From positions 1 through 27,004 of the forward strand of contig JAAKFX010000005.1 of NCBI GenBank assembly GCA_011064865.1: 27,004 nt of DNA, in the 5' to 3' direction. Below are positions 5,877 through 14,772 of this stretch, one piece after another. This DNA is from Candidatus Anoxychlamydiales bacterium (GTDB lineage Bacteria; Chlamydiota; Chlamydiia; Chlamydiales; SM23-39). A program made the translations under genes and the position numbers. The first letter of the stretch is position 1; every line of letters starts with the position of its first letter. Under the pieces are notes generated by a model that did not search any database, was not told the origin of the DNA, and saw only the letters and a program-made list of their open reading frames with translations.

Positions 5877-7181
5877 ATGCTAGACACATCTTTATTTGTT
5901 AATTCTTTACTTTTTTTCATCTTTTTTTTCATTGGAGCTATCTCTTTAACAGCTTTTAATGTTGCTATCTTAAAGCTTGGTAAATTTCAAAGCAGAGAAG
6001 CTTTAAAAACTTCATTATTTATTGGGAAAAGCTTTCTTCTAAAAGGAAGCTGGGAAAAATTTTATGTACTAGTCAGTGTCACTAAACACATGCTCTATCT
6101 TCTATACGCAATATCTGCTTTTTTATTTTTGACTATAGTCTTTCCAACTCTTGAGCTTCATCACGGTGGTTATATATTTTTACTCGCTTTAATTATCGTT
6201 ATCTTTTTTATGCTTGTAGATTTTCTAATTAGGTATATTACAAGGATAGGCACAAAAACTACTTTAAAAGTTGTATCAGTGTTTACCTCTTTATACATAC
6301 TAGTTTTTCTTGTGTTAACTTTTGTGTTTTGGCTACTCTCTATTTTTATTTTTAAAAAGATGAAACAAGAAAAAGAAGTTAGCAGATCATTTGTGATGAA
6401 AGATAAAGTTTTAGAAATGATAAAAGCATCAGAGCTAAGCACTACTTTGAGCGCAAGCGATCAAAATACTATTGCGTCTTTTATTACCTTCAAAGAAAAG
6501 GTGGCTAGAGAGGTAATGATTCCGAGGATTGATATTTTTGCTATAGATGCTAAAACTACAATTAAAGATGCATGTATAAAGCTTTTAGAAGATAATTATT
6601 CTAGAATTCCAGTATTTTCAGAAAATTTAGATAACATTATTGGAATGCTTATGTATAAAGATCTTTTGAGAATATATTCCAAAAGTTTTGAGGATAGTGA
6701 AATTTTTAATCAAAGTGTAGATACAATTGTAAAACCGATTATTTATGCTCCTGAAAATAAAAAAATCGCTAAACTTTTTCAAGAGTTTAAAAATAAAAAA
6801 ATCCATTTAGCGATAATTGTTAATGAATATGGAGGAACAGAAGGGATTATAACTATAGAAGATATTTTAGAAGAGGTTGTCGGCGAGATTGAAGATGAGT
6901 ATGATATTGGAGAAGATAGACAGTTTTGGCGCCTTCCATCTGGATCTATAATAGTAGATGCTAAAATGAGCATAATAGATTTAGAAGATGAGTTAAAAAT
7001 AAAAATACCACATTCAGTGGAGTACGAGACCATAGGTGGCTATATTTTTCATATAGCTGGTACTATCCCAACAAAAGGTTGGAAGATTCATCTAGAAGAT
7101 TTTGAAATTGAGGTATTAATTTCAAATGAGAGATGTATTGAAAAAATAAGAATTACTCCCACCAAAATAAAAGATAAATAA
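5877..7181 (+). CDS. CNNM/CorC-type membrane protein with CBS pair
   Basis: A 434-residue inner-membrane protein of the hemolysin C/CorC/CNNM family, associated with Mg or Co efflux and homeostasis. Four hydrophobic segments (about 7-30, 68-92, 97-122, 133-160) form a divergent DUF21-like membrane domain. A CBS domain pair follows: the first from V-M-I-P-R-I-D near 214, the second containing the hallmark I-V-N-E-Y-G-G-T-E-G-I-I-T-I-E-D near 316-331. A CorC_HlyC C-terminal domain (about 352-430) contains I-G-G-Y-I-F. The length is normal. It starts two bases after the ybeY stop, so they are cotranscribed. Confidence 0.9.
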   Translation: MLDTSLFVNSLLFFIFFFIGAISLTAFNVAILKLGKFQSREALKTSLFIGKSFLLKGSWEKFYVLVSVTKHMLYLLYAISAFLFLTIVFPTLELHHGGYIFLLALIIVIFFMLVDFLIRYITRIGTKTTLKVVSVFTSLYILVFLVLTFVFWLLSIFIFKKMKQEKEVSRSFVMKDKVLEMIKASELSTTLSASDQNTIASFITFKEKVAREVMIPRIDIFAIDAKTTIKDACIKLLEDNYSRIPVFSENLDNIIGMLMYKDLLRIYSKSFEDSEIFNQSVDTIVKPIIYAPENKKIAKLFQEFKNKKIHLAIIVNEYGGTEGIITIEDILEEVVGEIEDEYDIGEDRQFWRLPSGSIIVDAKMSIIDLEDELKIKIPHSVEYETIGGYIFHIAGTIPTKGWKIHLEDFEIEVLISNERCIEKIRITPTKIKDK

Positions 7182-7191
7182 TAGCCATTTC

Positions 7192-7220
7192 TTGCAAAAG
7201 AATAAAAATATAGATATTAT
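7192..7220 (+). promoter_or_regulatory. Possible sigma-70-type promoter for DUF3604 gene
   Basis: TTGCAA (7192-7197) is separated by 17 bases from TATTAT (7215-7220), about 33 bases upstream of the ATG at 7253. It matches the consensus at four and five of six positions. In such AT-rich DNA chance matches are common. Confidence 0.3.
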
Positions 7221-7252
7221 AAATCTTAAAATTTACTTAGGAGATCTAATAA

Positions 7253-9130
7253 ATGCGCAGATCGATATGCACAACTGATCCACATTTTGCTATAGCTGGA
7301 GAAAAACGTACTTGGAGATTTTCTTATACACCAGCTAATACCTTATATAAAAATTCAAAACTCACTTTTGAAGTGCAAAGTGATAAAAGACCAATTGATT
7401 GGCAATTGCCCCAGGTAGATCTTAAAAAAAAGTCTAACACTATTTGGTTGGAAATTCAAAAACAAAAGCCTATACAAGCAAAAGAGATTAAGGATCCAAA
7501 AACTAAAAAAACTTTTTTTGAGTTTAATCTGCCAGCGGATGTAAAACCAGGCGAGAGCGTAATAATTTGTATGGGATCGATACAAGATGATAAAAATGCA
7601 AATAAATCACAGCTATATACTCAAAGAAAAAAACTTTTTAACTTACAAATAAATGTAAAAAATAAAATTGAAACAGAAACGTTTCATTTAGATATTAGAG
7701 GATCAAAACTTAAAACAATCAAAATCATTGCCCCTTCATTTGTAGCAAGAAACAAGCGTTTTGATGTAGTTGTAAGATTTGAAGATGAATATGGAAATTT
7801 AACAAATAACGCTGATGAAGATACTTTAATAGAGCTGAGCCACGAGCATTTAAGAGAAAATTTAAGCTGGAAGCTTTTTATTCCTGAAACGGGATTTATA
7901 TCTCTTCCAAATTTATATTTTAATGAAGAAGGCATTTATAAAATGCAATTGAAGAATTTAAAAACAAATGAAGTTTTTCACTCTCCTCCGATTAAATGCT
8001 TTGATTATTATAACTTAAACCTCTATTGGGGCTCTTTTCATAATGAGAGTGAAAAATATGATGCTACAAAAAATATTGAAAATTGTCTTAGATATTTCAG
8101 AGATGATAAAGCTATGCAATTTTATGCAACATCGAATTTTGATAATGAAGAAGAGACGCCTAATAGTGTTTGGAAAAACATAGCAGCTCAAATTTCAGAA
8201 TTAAATGAAGATGAGAGATTTACAGCATTTTTAGGACTTCAATGGCTAGGCACATTGAATGAAGAAGGATTAAGACAATTTATTTTTACTAAAGACAACA
8301 AGAATATTTTAAGAAAAAAAGATTTAAAGACTAATTCGTTAAAAAAGATTTACAAGACATATGCAAGTAAAGAGATGATATCAGTACCATCTTTTACGAT
8401 GGGATCAGAATCTGTATATGATTTTAAAGATTTCAATCCAGAGTTTGAAAAAGTTGTAGAAATATACAATGCTTGGGGATCATCTGAGATGAGCGCGAAG
8501 CAAGGAAATCCAAGACCAATATCTGGCAAGGTAAAAGAAAATGAAAATGGATCTATTCAAAAAGCTCTTTTAGCTAACTGCAGATTTGGCTTTGTTGCTG
8601 GTGGGTTAGACGATAGAGGCATCTATTCAAAGTTTTTTGATACTGATCAAACTCAATACTCCCCTGGTCTTAGCGCAATTATTTCAAAAGATCACTCGAG
8701 AGACTCTTTAATGGAAGCTCTGCAAAAAAAATCATGCTACGCTACGACAGGACCTAGGATTGTAGCTAACTTTAGTGTGGCAAATGAACCTATGGGCTCA
8801 GAAATCTCTTCAGCTCATAAACCAGGCCTTGTATATAATAGATATATAACGGGATATGTAATAGGCACTACAAAATTAAAAGAAGTAGTTATTATTAGAA
8901 ACAACAAAATACTTACAAAATTTACGCCAGATGATTTTATTTGTAATTTTACATATGATGACACTGAGAACCTTTTAGATATCTGCATAAAATCTGACAA
9001 AGAAAAACCTCCTTTTATATTTTATTATGTTAGAGCTGTGCAAGAAGATTCAAATATTGTATGGACATCGCCTATTTGGGTAGATTTTGAAAAGGCGGAA
9101 GAAGTAAAAAAAATTAAAAAGAAAGTTTAA
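7253..9130 (+). CDS. DUF3604 family protein
   Basis: A 625-residue protein with a good AGGAG site ahead of its ATG. The first 250 residues look beta-rich, like immunoglobulin-type domains. From about residue 255 it matches the DUF3604 family, distant relatives of PHP-type metal-dependent hydrolases: L-Y-W-G-S-F-H-N-E-S (family: G-D-L-H-N-H-T), E-I-Y-N-A-W-G-S-S-E, F-G-F-V-A-G-G-L-D-D-R, and K-K-S-C-Y-A-T-T-G-P-R-I near residue 500. Several positions that would hold metal ligands are changed. No signal peptide is evident. The substrate is unknown. Chlamydiae keep members of this family, but the role is not established as far as I know. Confidence 0.82.
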   Translation: MRRSICTTDPHFAIAGEKRTWRFSYTPANTLYKNSKLTFEVQSDKRPIDWQLPQVDLKKKSNTIWLEIQKQKPIQAKEIKDPKTKKTFFEFNLPADVKPGESVIICMGSIQDDKNANKSQLYTQRKKLFNLQINVKNKIETETFHLDIRGSKLKTIKIIAPSFVARNKRFDVVVRFEDEYGNLTNNADEDTLIELSHEHLRENLSWKLFIPETGFISLPNLYFNEEGIYKMQLKNLKTNEVFHSPPIKCFDYYNLNLYWGSFHNESEKYDATKNIENCLRYFRDDKAMQFYATSNFDNEEETPNSVWKNIAAQISELNEDERFTAFLGLQWLGTLNEEGLRQFIFTKDNKNILRKKDLKTNSLKKIYKTYASKEMISVPSFTMGSESVYDFKDFNPEFEKVVEIYNAWGSSEMSAKQGNPRPISGKVKENENGSIQKALLANCRFGFVAGGLDDRGIYSKFFDTDQTQYSPGLSAIISKDHSRDSLMEALQKKSCYATTGPRIVANFSVANEPMGSEISSAHKPGLVYNRYITGYVIGTTKLKEVVIIRNNKILTKFTPDDFICNFTYDDTENLLDICIKSDKEKPPFIFYYVRAVQEDSNIVWTSPIWVDFEKAEEVKKIKKKV

Positions 9131-9711
9131 GATTTTTTAGCTAAAGCTTCTTTTTCGCTTTTTATTTGTGCTGTTACTCCTTCTATTTTTTTAGCATAGT
9201 ACTCTTTTAATACCGCTATTAATTCTTTAGGATCTTTTTTCGCTTTCTCTTTTACTATTTCTATCTGGGTTTTTTCTGGAATTTCTTCTTTACCATCAGC
9301 TTTATCTTTTTCATTTTGCTTTTGAGCTAAAATTAAAAAGGCATCAAACTCAGACATTAGCTTTTTAGCTGTATCGATAACTGCTATAGTAGAATATTGC
9401 TCAACGAAATGGATTGCTTTTCGAAACTCTATTCTCTGTTTTTTTAGTTCCAAAAATTTTATTTCTCTTGAAGATAATTTTTTTGGGAAAATCCAAAAAA
9501 ATATCTTTTTAAAAGAGTTGATGATAGCTTCATATACATTTTTTATAGATTGAGCTATTCTTCTAAAAATACCCGGATGCAGTTCAGGCTTTTTCAAAGA
9601 GGCAGAGGTAGTAGGAGTAGATGCTAAACCTGCTGGAGATGCTTTTGAAGCTCCAGATGTAGGCTCAGTTGTTACACCACTACTTGAAACCCTAGAAACG
9701 CTCTCAGGCAT
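9127..9711 (-). CDS. Hypothetical protein, Ser/Thr/Pro-rich N-terminus
   Basis: Not recognised. It has 194 residues. The first 45 are rich in Ser, Thr, Pro, Ala and Gly and probably disordered. A short hydrophobic, aromatic stretch at about 60-77 (I-I-N-S-F-K-K-I-F-F-W-I-F-P) could touch membranes, and the remainder is a charged, Lys/Glu-rich helical region. There is a strong AGGAG site before the ATG. It follows the 125-residue unknown gene by 11 bases on the same strand and overlaps the DUF3604 gene end by four bases. The disordered N-terminus resembles secretion signals of type III effectors, but this is inference. Confidence 0.75.
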   Translation of the reverse strand: MPESVSRVSSSGVTTEPTSGASKASPAGLASTPTTSASLKKPELHPGIFRRIAQSIKNVYEAIINSFKKIFFWIFPKKLSSREIKFLELKKQRIEFRKAIHFVEQYSTIAVIDTAKKLMSEFDAFLILAQKQNEKDKADGKEEIPEKTQIEIVKEKAKKDPKELIAVLKEYYAKKIEGVTAQIKSEKEALAKKS

Positions 9712-9722
9712 AAGTCAATCTC

Positions 9723-10100
9723 CTAAATTAACGGCTCAAAGTTTAAATCATCACGGTTATATTGTCCAGCTTCAACACTTAGCTGTTCCAATTCAATTGC
9801 TCTGTTAAGAGTTTCAAGCATTTTAGGAAGTTGCTCTTTTAGAAAATTTGGAAGCTGTGTTAAGGCGGCACTTGTTAATTTTGCGAATTCATGACTTTCT
9901 GAAAATGTTGTAAAAATTTCATGAAAAGCAAGTGTATTTTGAACGATTTGCTGAATTTCAGCTAAAGTTGTAGATTCAATATTTGTTGCAAAACTTTGTA
10001 AACTATGTTTTTGTAAACTATGTTTTAGTCTTATCAAAGCCCTAAGAGGCCCAAAATCACATGTAGTTCCTGTTTCTGGTGAAGCGGGTCTAATTATCAT
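9723..10100 (-). CDS. Hypothetical protein with tandem KHSLQ
   Basis: Not recognised. It has 125 residues if started at the ATG whose complement is 10098-10100. That start has GGAG nine bases upstream; an in-frame TTG at 10115 would overlap the site and is less likely. The protein is helical, with leucine-rich stretches near 85-110. Residues include K-H-S-L-Q twice in a row, encoded by an exact 15-base tandem repeat. It is the first gene of a two-gene unit with the 194-residue protein. No known domain was seen. Confidence 0.72.
   Translation of the reverse strand: MIIRPASPETGTTCDFGPLRALIRLKHSLQKHSLQSFATNIESTTLAEIQQIVQNTLAFHEIFTTFSESHEFAKLTSAALTQLPNFLKEQLPKMLETLNRAIELEQLSVEAGQYNRDDLNFEPLI
9996..10025. 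repeat. 15-bp exact tandem duplication
   Basis: TTGTAAACTATGTTT occurs twice back to back (9996-10010 and 10011-10025). It keeps the reading frame and duplicates five residues of the 125-residue protein. An exact copy suggests a recent slippage event, and copy number could vary between strains. Confidence 0.95.
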
Positions 10101-10239
10101 TTTTTTAATCTCCAAATATTAATTTTACATATTTATATAATGGTTTAACAGTATATTTGAAAAACATATTATTTTCAAAGAGAAAAACTATTCAATTATT
10201 TAAACTAAATATTTTTAAAAATAGGGACTGGGAGATAAC

Positions 10240-10824
10240 ATGATAATTTTAGCATCCATTTCAGAGAGAAGAAAAGAGATACTCGGTTATTTTTCTTTAA
10301 AGTTTAAATGCTTAGGATCTAATTTTGATGAAAAATCTATTAAATTTATATCGGATCCTAAATCGTATGCAATAGAGATAGCTAAGGGAAAAGCTAATGC
10401 TTTAGATAAGAACTATAGAGATGATATTGTAATTACAGCGGATACAATTGTGTATGCGAATAACAAGATATATACAAAACCGAAAAATGGAAAAGATGCA
10501 TTTAGAATATTAAATGAGCTGAGCAATACTTGGCATACGGTTTATACGGCTATATGCATCAAACATAAAGATAAAATATTTACAGATATTGAAGAGACAA
10601 AAATTCTTTTTCATGCACTAACTGAGGATCAGATAAAAAAGTATCATAAATCATTTTATTTCTCGGATAAAGCAGCGGGATATGCTATACAAAAAGCTGG
10701 TAGCGTAATAATTAAAAACATGCTAGGTTGCTATTATAACGTGATGGGCATGCCGATCAACACTTTAAAAACTTTGCTTTTAAACGTAGGAATAGATCTA
10801 TGGGATTTTTTAAAACCTTCATAA
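10240..10824 (+). CDS. maf: Maf-like nucleotide pyrophosphatase
   Basis: A 194-residue Maf/HAM1-superfamily protein that hydrolyses non-canonical or excess nucleoside triphosphates; Maf proteins also affect septation in some bacteria. Motifs: L-A-S-I-S-E-R-R-K-E-I-L at the N-terminus (family L-A-S-x-S-P-R-R), I-T-A-D-T-I-V near residue 68 with the catalytic Asp, T-K-P-K-N near 80, L-S-N-T-W-H-T-V-Y-T near 93-102, and a C-terminal G-M-P-I-N-T-L. A GGGAG-like site precedes the ATG. Its 3' end overlaps the HEAT-repeat gene by 25 bases. The exact substrate class cannot be told from sequence. Confidence 0.9.
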   Translation: MIILASISERRKEILGYFSLKFKCLGSNFDEKSIKFISDPKSYAIEIAKGKANALDKNYRDDIVITADTIVYANNKIYTKPKNGKDAFRILNELSNTWHTVYTAICIKHKDKIFTDIEETKILFHALTEDQIKKYHKSFYFSDKAAGYAIQKAGSVIIKNMLGCYYNVMGMPINTLKTLLLNVGIDLWDFLKPS

Positions 10825-12473
10825 AACTTTCAGTTTTTTTTATTGTTTTTAGTATCTCAATTTTTTCAGATCAAAATGATAAGAGACATATTTTATATTT
10901 GATGCATTCAAATGAAATTGATAAAGCTTTGATTCAGTATCAAAAAGCTTGGGAAAAAGAACCTTTAGATCTAGAAATTTTACAAAAAATGAGTTTAATC
11001 CTACTCAAAAATGGAGCTAATAGTGAAGATAGTGAAATTCAAAAGCTATCTATGTTTGGAGCTGGACTTAGCGCATCCAATGTATCCTTAGATATTTTAG
11101 AGATTGGGCTAAAATCTCAAGATTTAGAAACCCAGCTATTGTCGCTACATTTCATATCACTTTTAAATGATAATAAAACGGACACTCTGCTTTCAAAAGC
11201 TATGAGATCTGATTTTTTACCTACAAGGTTAGAAGCAGCATATCATATGGCTCAAAGAAAGCATCCTCATGCAATTGGACAAATAGAGTCATTGATGTTT
11301 AAACTTCCCGCTTTTGTAAAACCTTTTTTTCCGCATCTATTTGCTATGCTCGGAACTGACTCTGCGACAAAATATCTACTTAAATTTTTAAATGATTCAA
11401 ACTCTGATGTAAGATTAGAGACAATACTTAGTATTGCTAATTTAAATAGAGACGATCTCCTTGTGCATATTAGAAAAAAATTCCCAAACTCAACAATTGG
11501 AGAAAAAGAAGCTATTTGTTATAGCTTTTTTAAATTAAAAGACTCATCTAGCTTAGAAGAGATAAAAAAGCTCTCTCAATCTAGCATTGAAAATGTAAAA
11601 CTAGCAGCTCTCAGAGCTTTGTATCATTTAGGAGATCACTCAAAAAAAGAAGAAATTGAAAAGCTAGCTTTAGATAATAATTTATTTGCGATATCCATTT
11701 TAAAAGAGATCCCAAACTCTCAAAATACTCTGCACAAACTATTATTATCAAAAAACAAACTAATAAGAGTAAATGCAGCGATATCACTGCTTCATTTAAA
11801 AGATGCTAAGTGTTTAGAGACTTTAAAAACTATATTGTTAACAGATAGCAAAGACACTGCCCTAGAGCCATTTTTTTCAATAGGTCGTACTATGATGTAC
11901 TTTAAAATGGTCCCACTTGCAGTCTATAGAGTTAAAGATATAAAAACTGATCCATCCTTATCTATTAAAGAGGCTCTTTTAAGAGAGATGTTAGAGCTAA
12001 ATTATGAGGATTTTTTCAAAATTGTTAAAGCTATATTTGATACTCCTCAAAATGATTTGATTCCAACAGCTATGACACTTTTAGAAAACGTAGCTTCAGA
12101 TGATTCTATTAATTTTTTAAAAGACATAGCTAAAAACTCAAAAATACCACTTATTAGAGATTATGCAAATTTGGTGCTATATAGATCAAAAATTGAAGGT
12201 CCATATGAGAGCTATATTTCTAATTGGATAAAAAACCAATCTCAAGACATTGTTATTCAATTAAATGTAAATCCTGAGAAAAAAAGTGAAAAAACTCAAA
12301 ACATATATTCTTTAACCAAAGAAGAATCAACAAGGCTTTTATTAGATATGTTTATAGCGCTATCTTCCAAGCAAGATGAGAGCAGTTTGAAAATAATAGT
12401 CGAAGCTATTAAAAAAACTAATCCTAAAAATAGATATGCGCTAGCGGGAATGTTGATTAGAGCAACTCAGTAA
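10800..12473 (+). CDS. Secreted HEAT-repeat protein
   Basis: A 557-residue protein with a signal peptide (about residues 1-23; hydrophobic core L-S-V-F-F-I-V-F-S-I-S-I-F), so probably periplasmic. Residues 30-65 look like a TPR-type helix pair (Y-L-M-H-S-N-E-I-D-K-A-L-I-Q-Y). From about 90 to 450 are repeated helix pairs of HEAT type, for example segments with R-L-E-A-A-Y-H-M-A, R-L-E-T-I-L-S-I-A-N-L and V-K-L-A-A-L-R-A-L-Y-H-L-G. It overlaps maf and precedes the LptD-like gene by 56 bases. The neighbourhood suggests an envelope role, possibly as a scaffold for outer-membrane assembly. That role is inference. Confidence 0.8.
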   Translation: MGFFKTFIKLSVFFIVFSISIFSDQNDKRHILYLMHSNEIDKALIQYQKAWEKEPLDLEILQKMSLILLKNGANSEDSEIQKLSMFGAGLSASNVSLDILEIGLKSQDLETQLLSLHFISLLNDNKTDTLLSKAMRSDFLPTRLEAAYHMAQRKHPHAIGQIESLMFKLPAFVKPFFPHLFAMLGTDSATKYLLKFLNDSNSDVRLETILSIANLNRDDLLVHIRKKFPNSTIGEKEAICYSFFKLKDSSSLEEIKKLSQSSIENVKLAALRALYHLGDHSKKEEIEKLALDNNLFAISILKEIPNSQNTLHKLLLSKNKLIRVNAAISLLHLKDAKCLETLKTILLTDSKDTALEPFFSIGRTMMYFKMVPLAVYRVKDIKTDPSLSIKEALLREMLELNYEDFFKIVKAIFDTPQNDLIPTAMTLLENVASDDSINFLKDIAKNSKIPLIRDYANLVLYRSKIEGPYESYISNWIKNQSQDIVIQLNVNPEKKSEKTQNIYSLTKEESTRLLLDMFIALSSKQDESSLKIIVEAIKKTNPKNRYALAGMLIRATQ

Positions 12474-12529
12474 TGTATTTTTTTTATCTAGTTTTATATA
12501 CTCTTTTCTAAACTATTTATTGAACTTTC

Positions 12530-14704
12530 ATGCGAATTTTTGTTGTCTTTTTTTTAATATCTTCTGTTTTTGCAAGCGACAATAAGCTAGATCATGAAAA
12601 AAATAAATTTATATCATCTTTTAAAAAGACTTTGATCAATAAAGGAACAAAACTTTTAGATAAAACTAAAAAAAGCACCTCCTCTTATAAACCGCATGAA
12701 CTTATCGTAGATCTTAGAAATCCTTCATATAAAAATGGTATTTTAACGACCCATGAAGGTGGAGTTATTAAAGGTGAGGATATTAGAATCCAGGCTAGAA
12801 CTATCCAATATATTAAAAGATATGAAAATGGAAGATGTATCCATAAAATTGAAGCTGAAAAAGATCTGATTATTCAATACAAAGGAAGAGTCTATGTAGG
12901 AGAAGAGCTTGAATATGATTTTACAACAAAATCTGGAATTGTATATGAGGGTAGAACTTTTGCATCTTATTGGTTTTTAGGAGGAGATAAAATAGAGCTT
13001 AAAAGCGATGGCAGTTACCATGTTGAAAATGTCTATATCACAACTTGTGAAAATGTAGATAGCACATGGGATATCCATGCAGGAAAAGTAAATGTTTTAA
13101 AAAAAGATCTTTTGCAAGCAAAAAGAGTAAGATTTAGATTTTTAGGATTTCCAACTCTTTGGCTCCCCTCTTTTAAAATAAATCTTAAAAAGTTTTTAAA
13201 TTCTCCTATTTTTAGATATAAAGTTACTTGGGATAAATCATCGGGTCCTAGAGGATCTCTGCGATATAGACTCTATTCATATAGAGATTTTGCTCTTTGG
13301 ACGAGATTAGAATATAGACTAAGAAAAGGCTGGGGAGGGGCTTTTGAAACAGAATATCTACCAGAGCATGGAAGAACACTTTTTCAAACTAAAAACTATT
13401 TAGCTACAGATGTTATTCCGAAAGATCTGAAAAAAGATCTGAGATATAGAGTACAAGGTGTCTATCACAATGTAAATCCCTCTCAAAGCACTAAAATAGA
13501 TATAACCTGGGATAAATTTAGTGACATTAGAATGCCCTCTGATTTTAAAAGTGATGATTTTGAGCTAAATACTGCTAAAAAAACAGAGCTGACAATAAAA
13601 CATCAGCAAGACTATTTGATGTCGATATTATACGCTAGACCAAGAGTTAATAGTTTCGACACTATAAAACAAAATCTACCTTTAGAATATATAAATATTA
13701 AACCTTATAAAATACCAAAATTGGATATGGTATTTTATAATAATTTTTCTGTTTCATATCTAGATTTTGAGTATTCTGATAAATTATCACCCTCACTAAA
13801 TGATTTTGAATCTGCAAGGCTAGAGACGAGCAATATTCTATCTAAACCATTTAAAAGCCCCTATTTGAATTTTACACCTTACGTTGGTTTTACAGGTATT
13901 TACTATAATAAAAGTCCTGAAAGATCTGCAAAAGAGCAAGCCATGCTTTTATATGGCGCAAATTTAAATACAAATTTTTATAGAGATTTTCAAAGACACC
14001 GACATATAGTAGAGCCATATGTTCAATATCAAGGCATAACAGATCCCACTGAAAAAGTGGATAGTTACTATATTTTTAGTATTGAAGATGGCTATAACAA
14101 ACTAAATCTCATTAAAACAGGCTTTAGAAATCAGCTATATTCATTAAAGCATATAAGAGGCTATCCAACCTTTGAGACCAATCTTTATGCTAATACTTTT
14201 TTAGATTCTAATTTTATACCTAAAACACTTCCTAAACTATATCTCGATATTCATTGGAATCTCCCTTCTGTTAATTTTAGTGCAAGAAGTGCTTGGAACT
14301 TTTTTAAACAAACGTTAGATTATTCTAATCTCCGCTTTGGATGGACAATAAGTCAAGATATAGCATTTAGTGCAGAGTTTAGATATAGATCTTCTTTTGA
14401 TTATAGAAAATCCAATCATGAAAATTTTATTTTAGATGTCTCTAGAGAAGAGAGCGTTTTAACAAGCTCACCTATCGCCGATAAAAGAAATACAGTTTTA
14501 ACTCATCTATATTTTAGATTAAATCCATTTTGGGTATTAGAGCTGCATTCTCACCATGGCTGGAATAGAAAAAATGAACCTCCCTATAATGAATACAAAG
14601 TAGATCTTTTTACTTATCTATCATCTTCTTGGAAGGTTAGAATATCTTATCAACACACTACAACTGATGATAGGTTTTCTGGCGGGGTATCTTTAATAAA
14701 ATAA
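12530..14704 (+). CDS. lptD: LptD-like LPS-assembly outer-membrane protein
   Basis: A 724-residue outer-membrane protein of the OstA/LptD family, which inserts lipopolysaccharide into the outer leaflet. A short signal peptide (about 1-16, ending V-F-A) is followed by an OstA/LptA-like beta-jellyroll domain (about 55-200: G-G-V-I-K-G-E-D-I-R-I-Q-A, then Y-V-G-E-E-L-E-Y-D-F and I-E-L-K-S-D-G-S-Y). The characteristic I-T-T-C-E motif, P-T-L-W-L-P and a long aromatic-rich beta-barrel run to the end. It is somewhat shorter than E. coli LptD (784). The disulfide pattern of E. coli is not evident. It forms a unit with maf and the HEAT gene. Confidence 0.87.
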   Translation: MRIFVVFFLISSVFASDNKLDHEKNKFISSFKKTLINKGTKLLDKTKKSTSSYKPHELIVDLRNPSYKNGILTTHEGGVIKGEDIRIQARTIQYIKRYENGRCIHKIEAEKDLIIQYKGRVYVGEELEYDFTTKSGIVYEGRTFASYWFLGGDKIELKSDGSYHVENVYITTCENVDSTWDIHAGKVNVLKKDLLQAKRVRFRFLGFPTLWLPSFKINLKKFLNSPIFRYKVTWDKSSGPRGSLRYRLYSYRDFALWTRLEYRLRKGWGGAFETEYLPEHGRTLFQTKNYLATDVIPKDLKKDLRYRVQGVYHNVNPSQSTKIDITWDKFSDIRMPSDFKSDDFELNTAKKTELTIKHQQDYLMSILYARPRVNSFDTIKQNLPLEYINIKPYKIPKLDMVFYNNFSVSYLDFEYSDKLSPSLNDFESARLETSNILSKPFKSPYLNFTPYVGFTGIYYNKSPERSAKEQAMLLYGANLNTNFYRDFQRHRHIVEPYVQYQGITDPTEKVDSYYIFSIEDGYNKLNLIKTGFRNQLYSLKHIRGYPTFETNLYANTFLDSNFIPKTLPKLYLDIHWNLPSVNFSARSAWNFFKQTLDYSNLRFGWTISQDIAFSAEFRYRSSFDYRKSNHENFILDVSREESVLTSSPIADKRNTVLTHLYFRLNPFWVLELHSHHGWNRKNEPPYNEYKVDLFTYLSSSWKVRISYQHTTTDDRFSGGVSLIK

Positions 14705-14733
14705 AATGAGCTTCTGATAAAAGAGATATTCTT

Positions 14734-14768
14734 AAAAAGATCTGAGATCTATTTTTTTAAATCTTTTT
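14734..14768. terminator. Possible bidirectional terminator
   Basis: Between two convergent genes, AAAAAGAT (14734-14741) can pair with ATCTTTTT (14761-14768). A nested AGATCTGAGATCT sits in the loop and runs of T and A flank both sides. It is weak in G and C, so the call is tentative. Confidence 0.35.
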
Positions 14769-14772
14769 TTAT

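Noticed and set aside
9723..10115. TTG start at 10115 for the 125-residue protein
   Set aside because: The TTG overlaps the GGAG ribosome site that properly serves the ATG at 10100.
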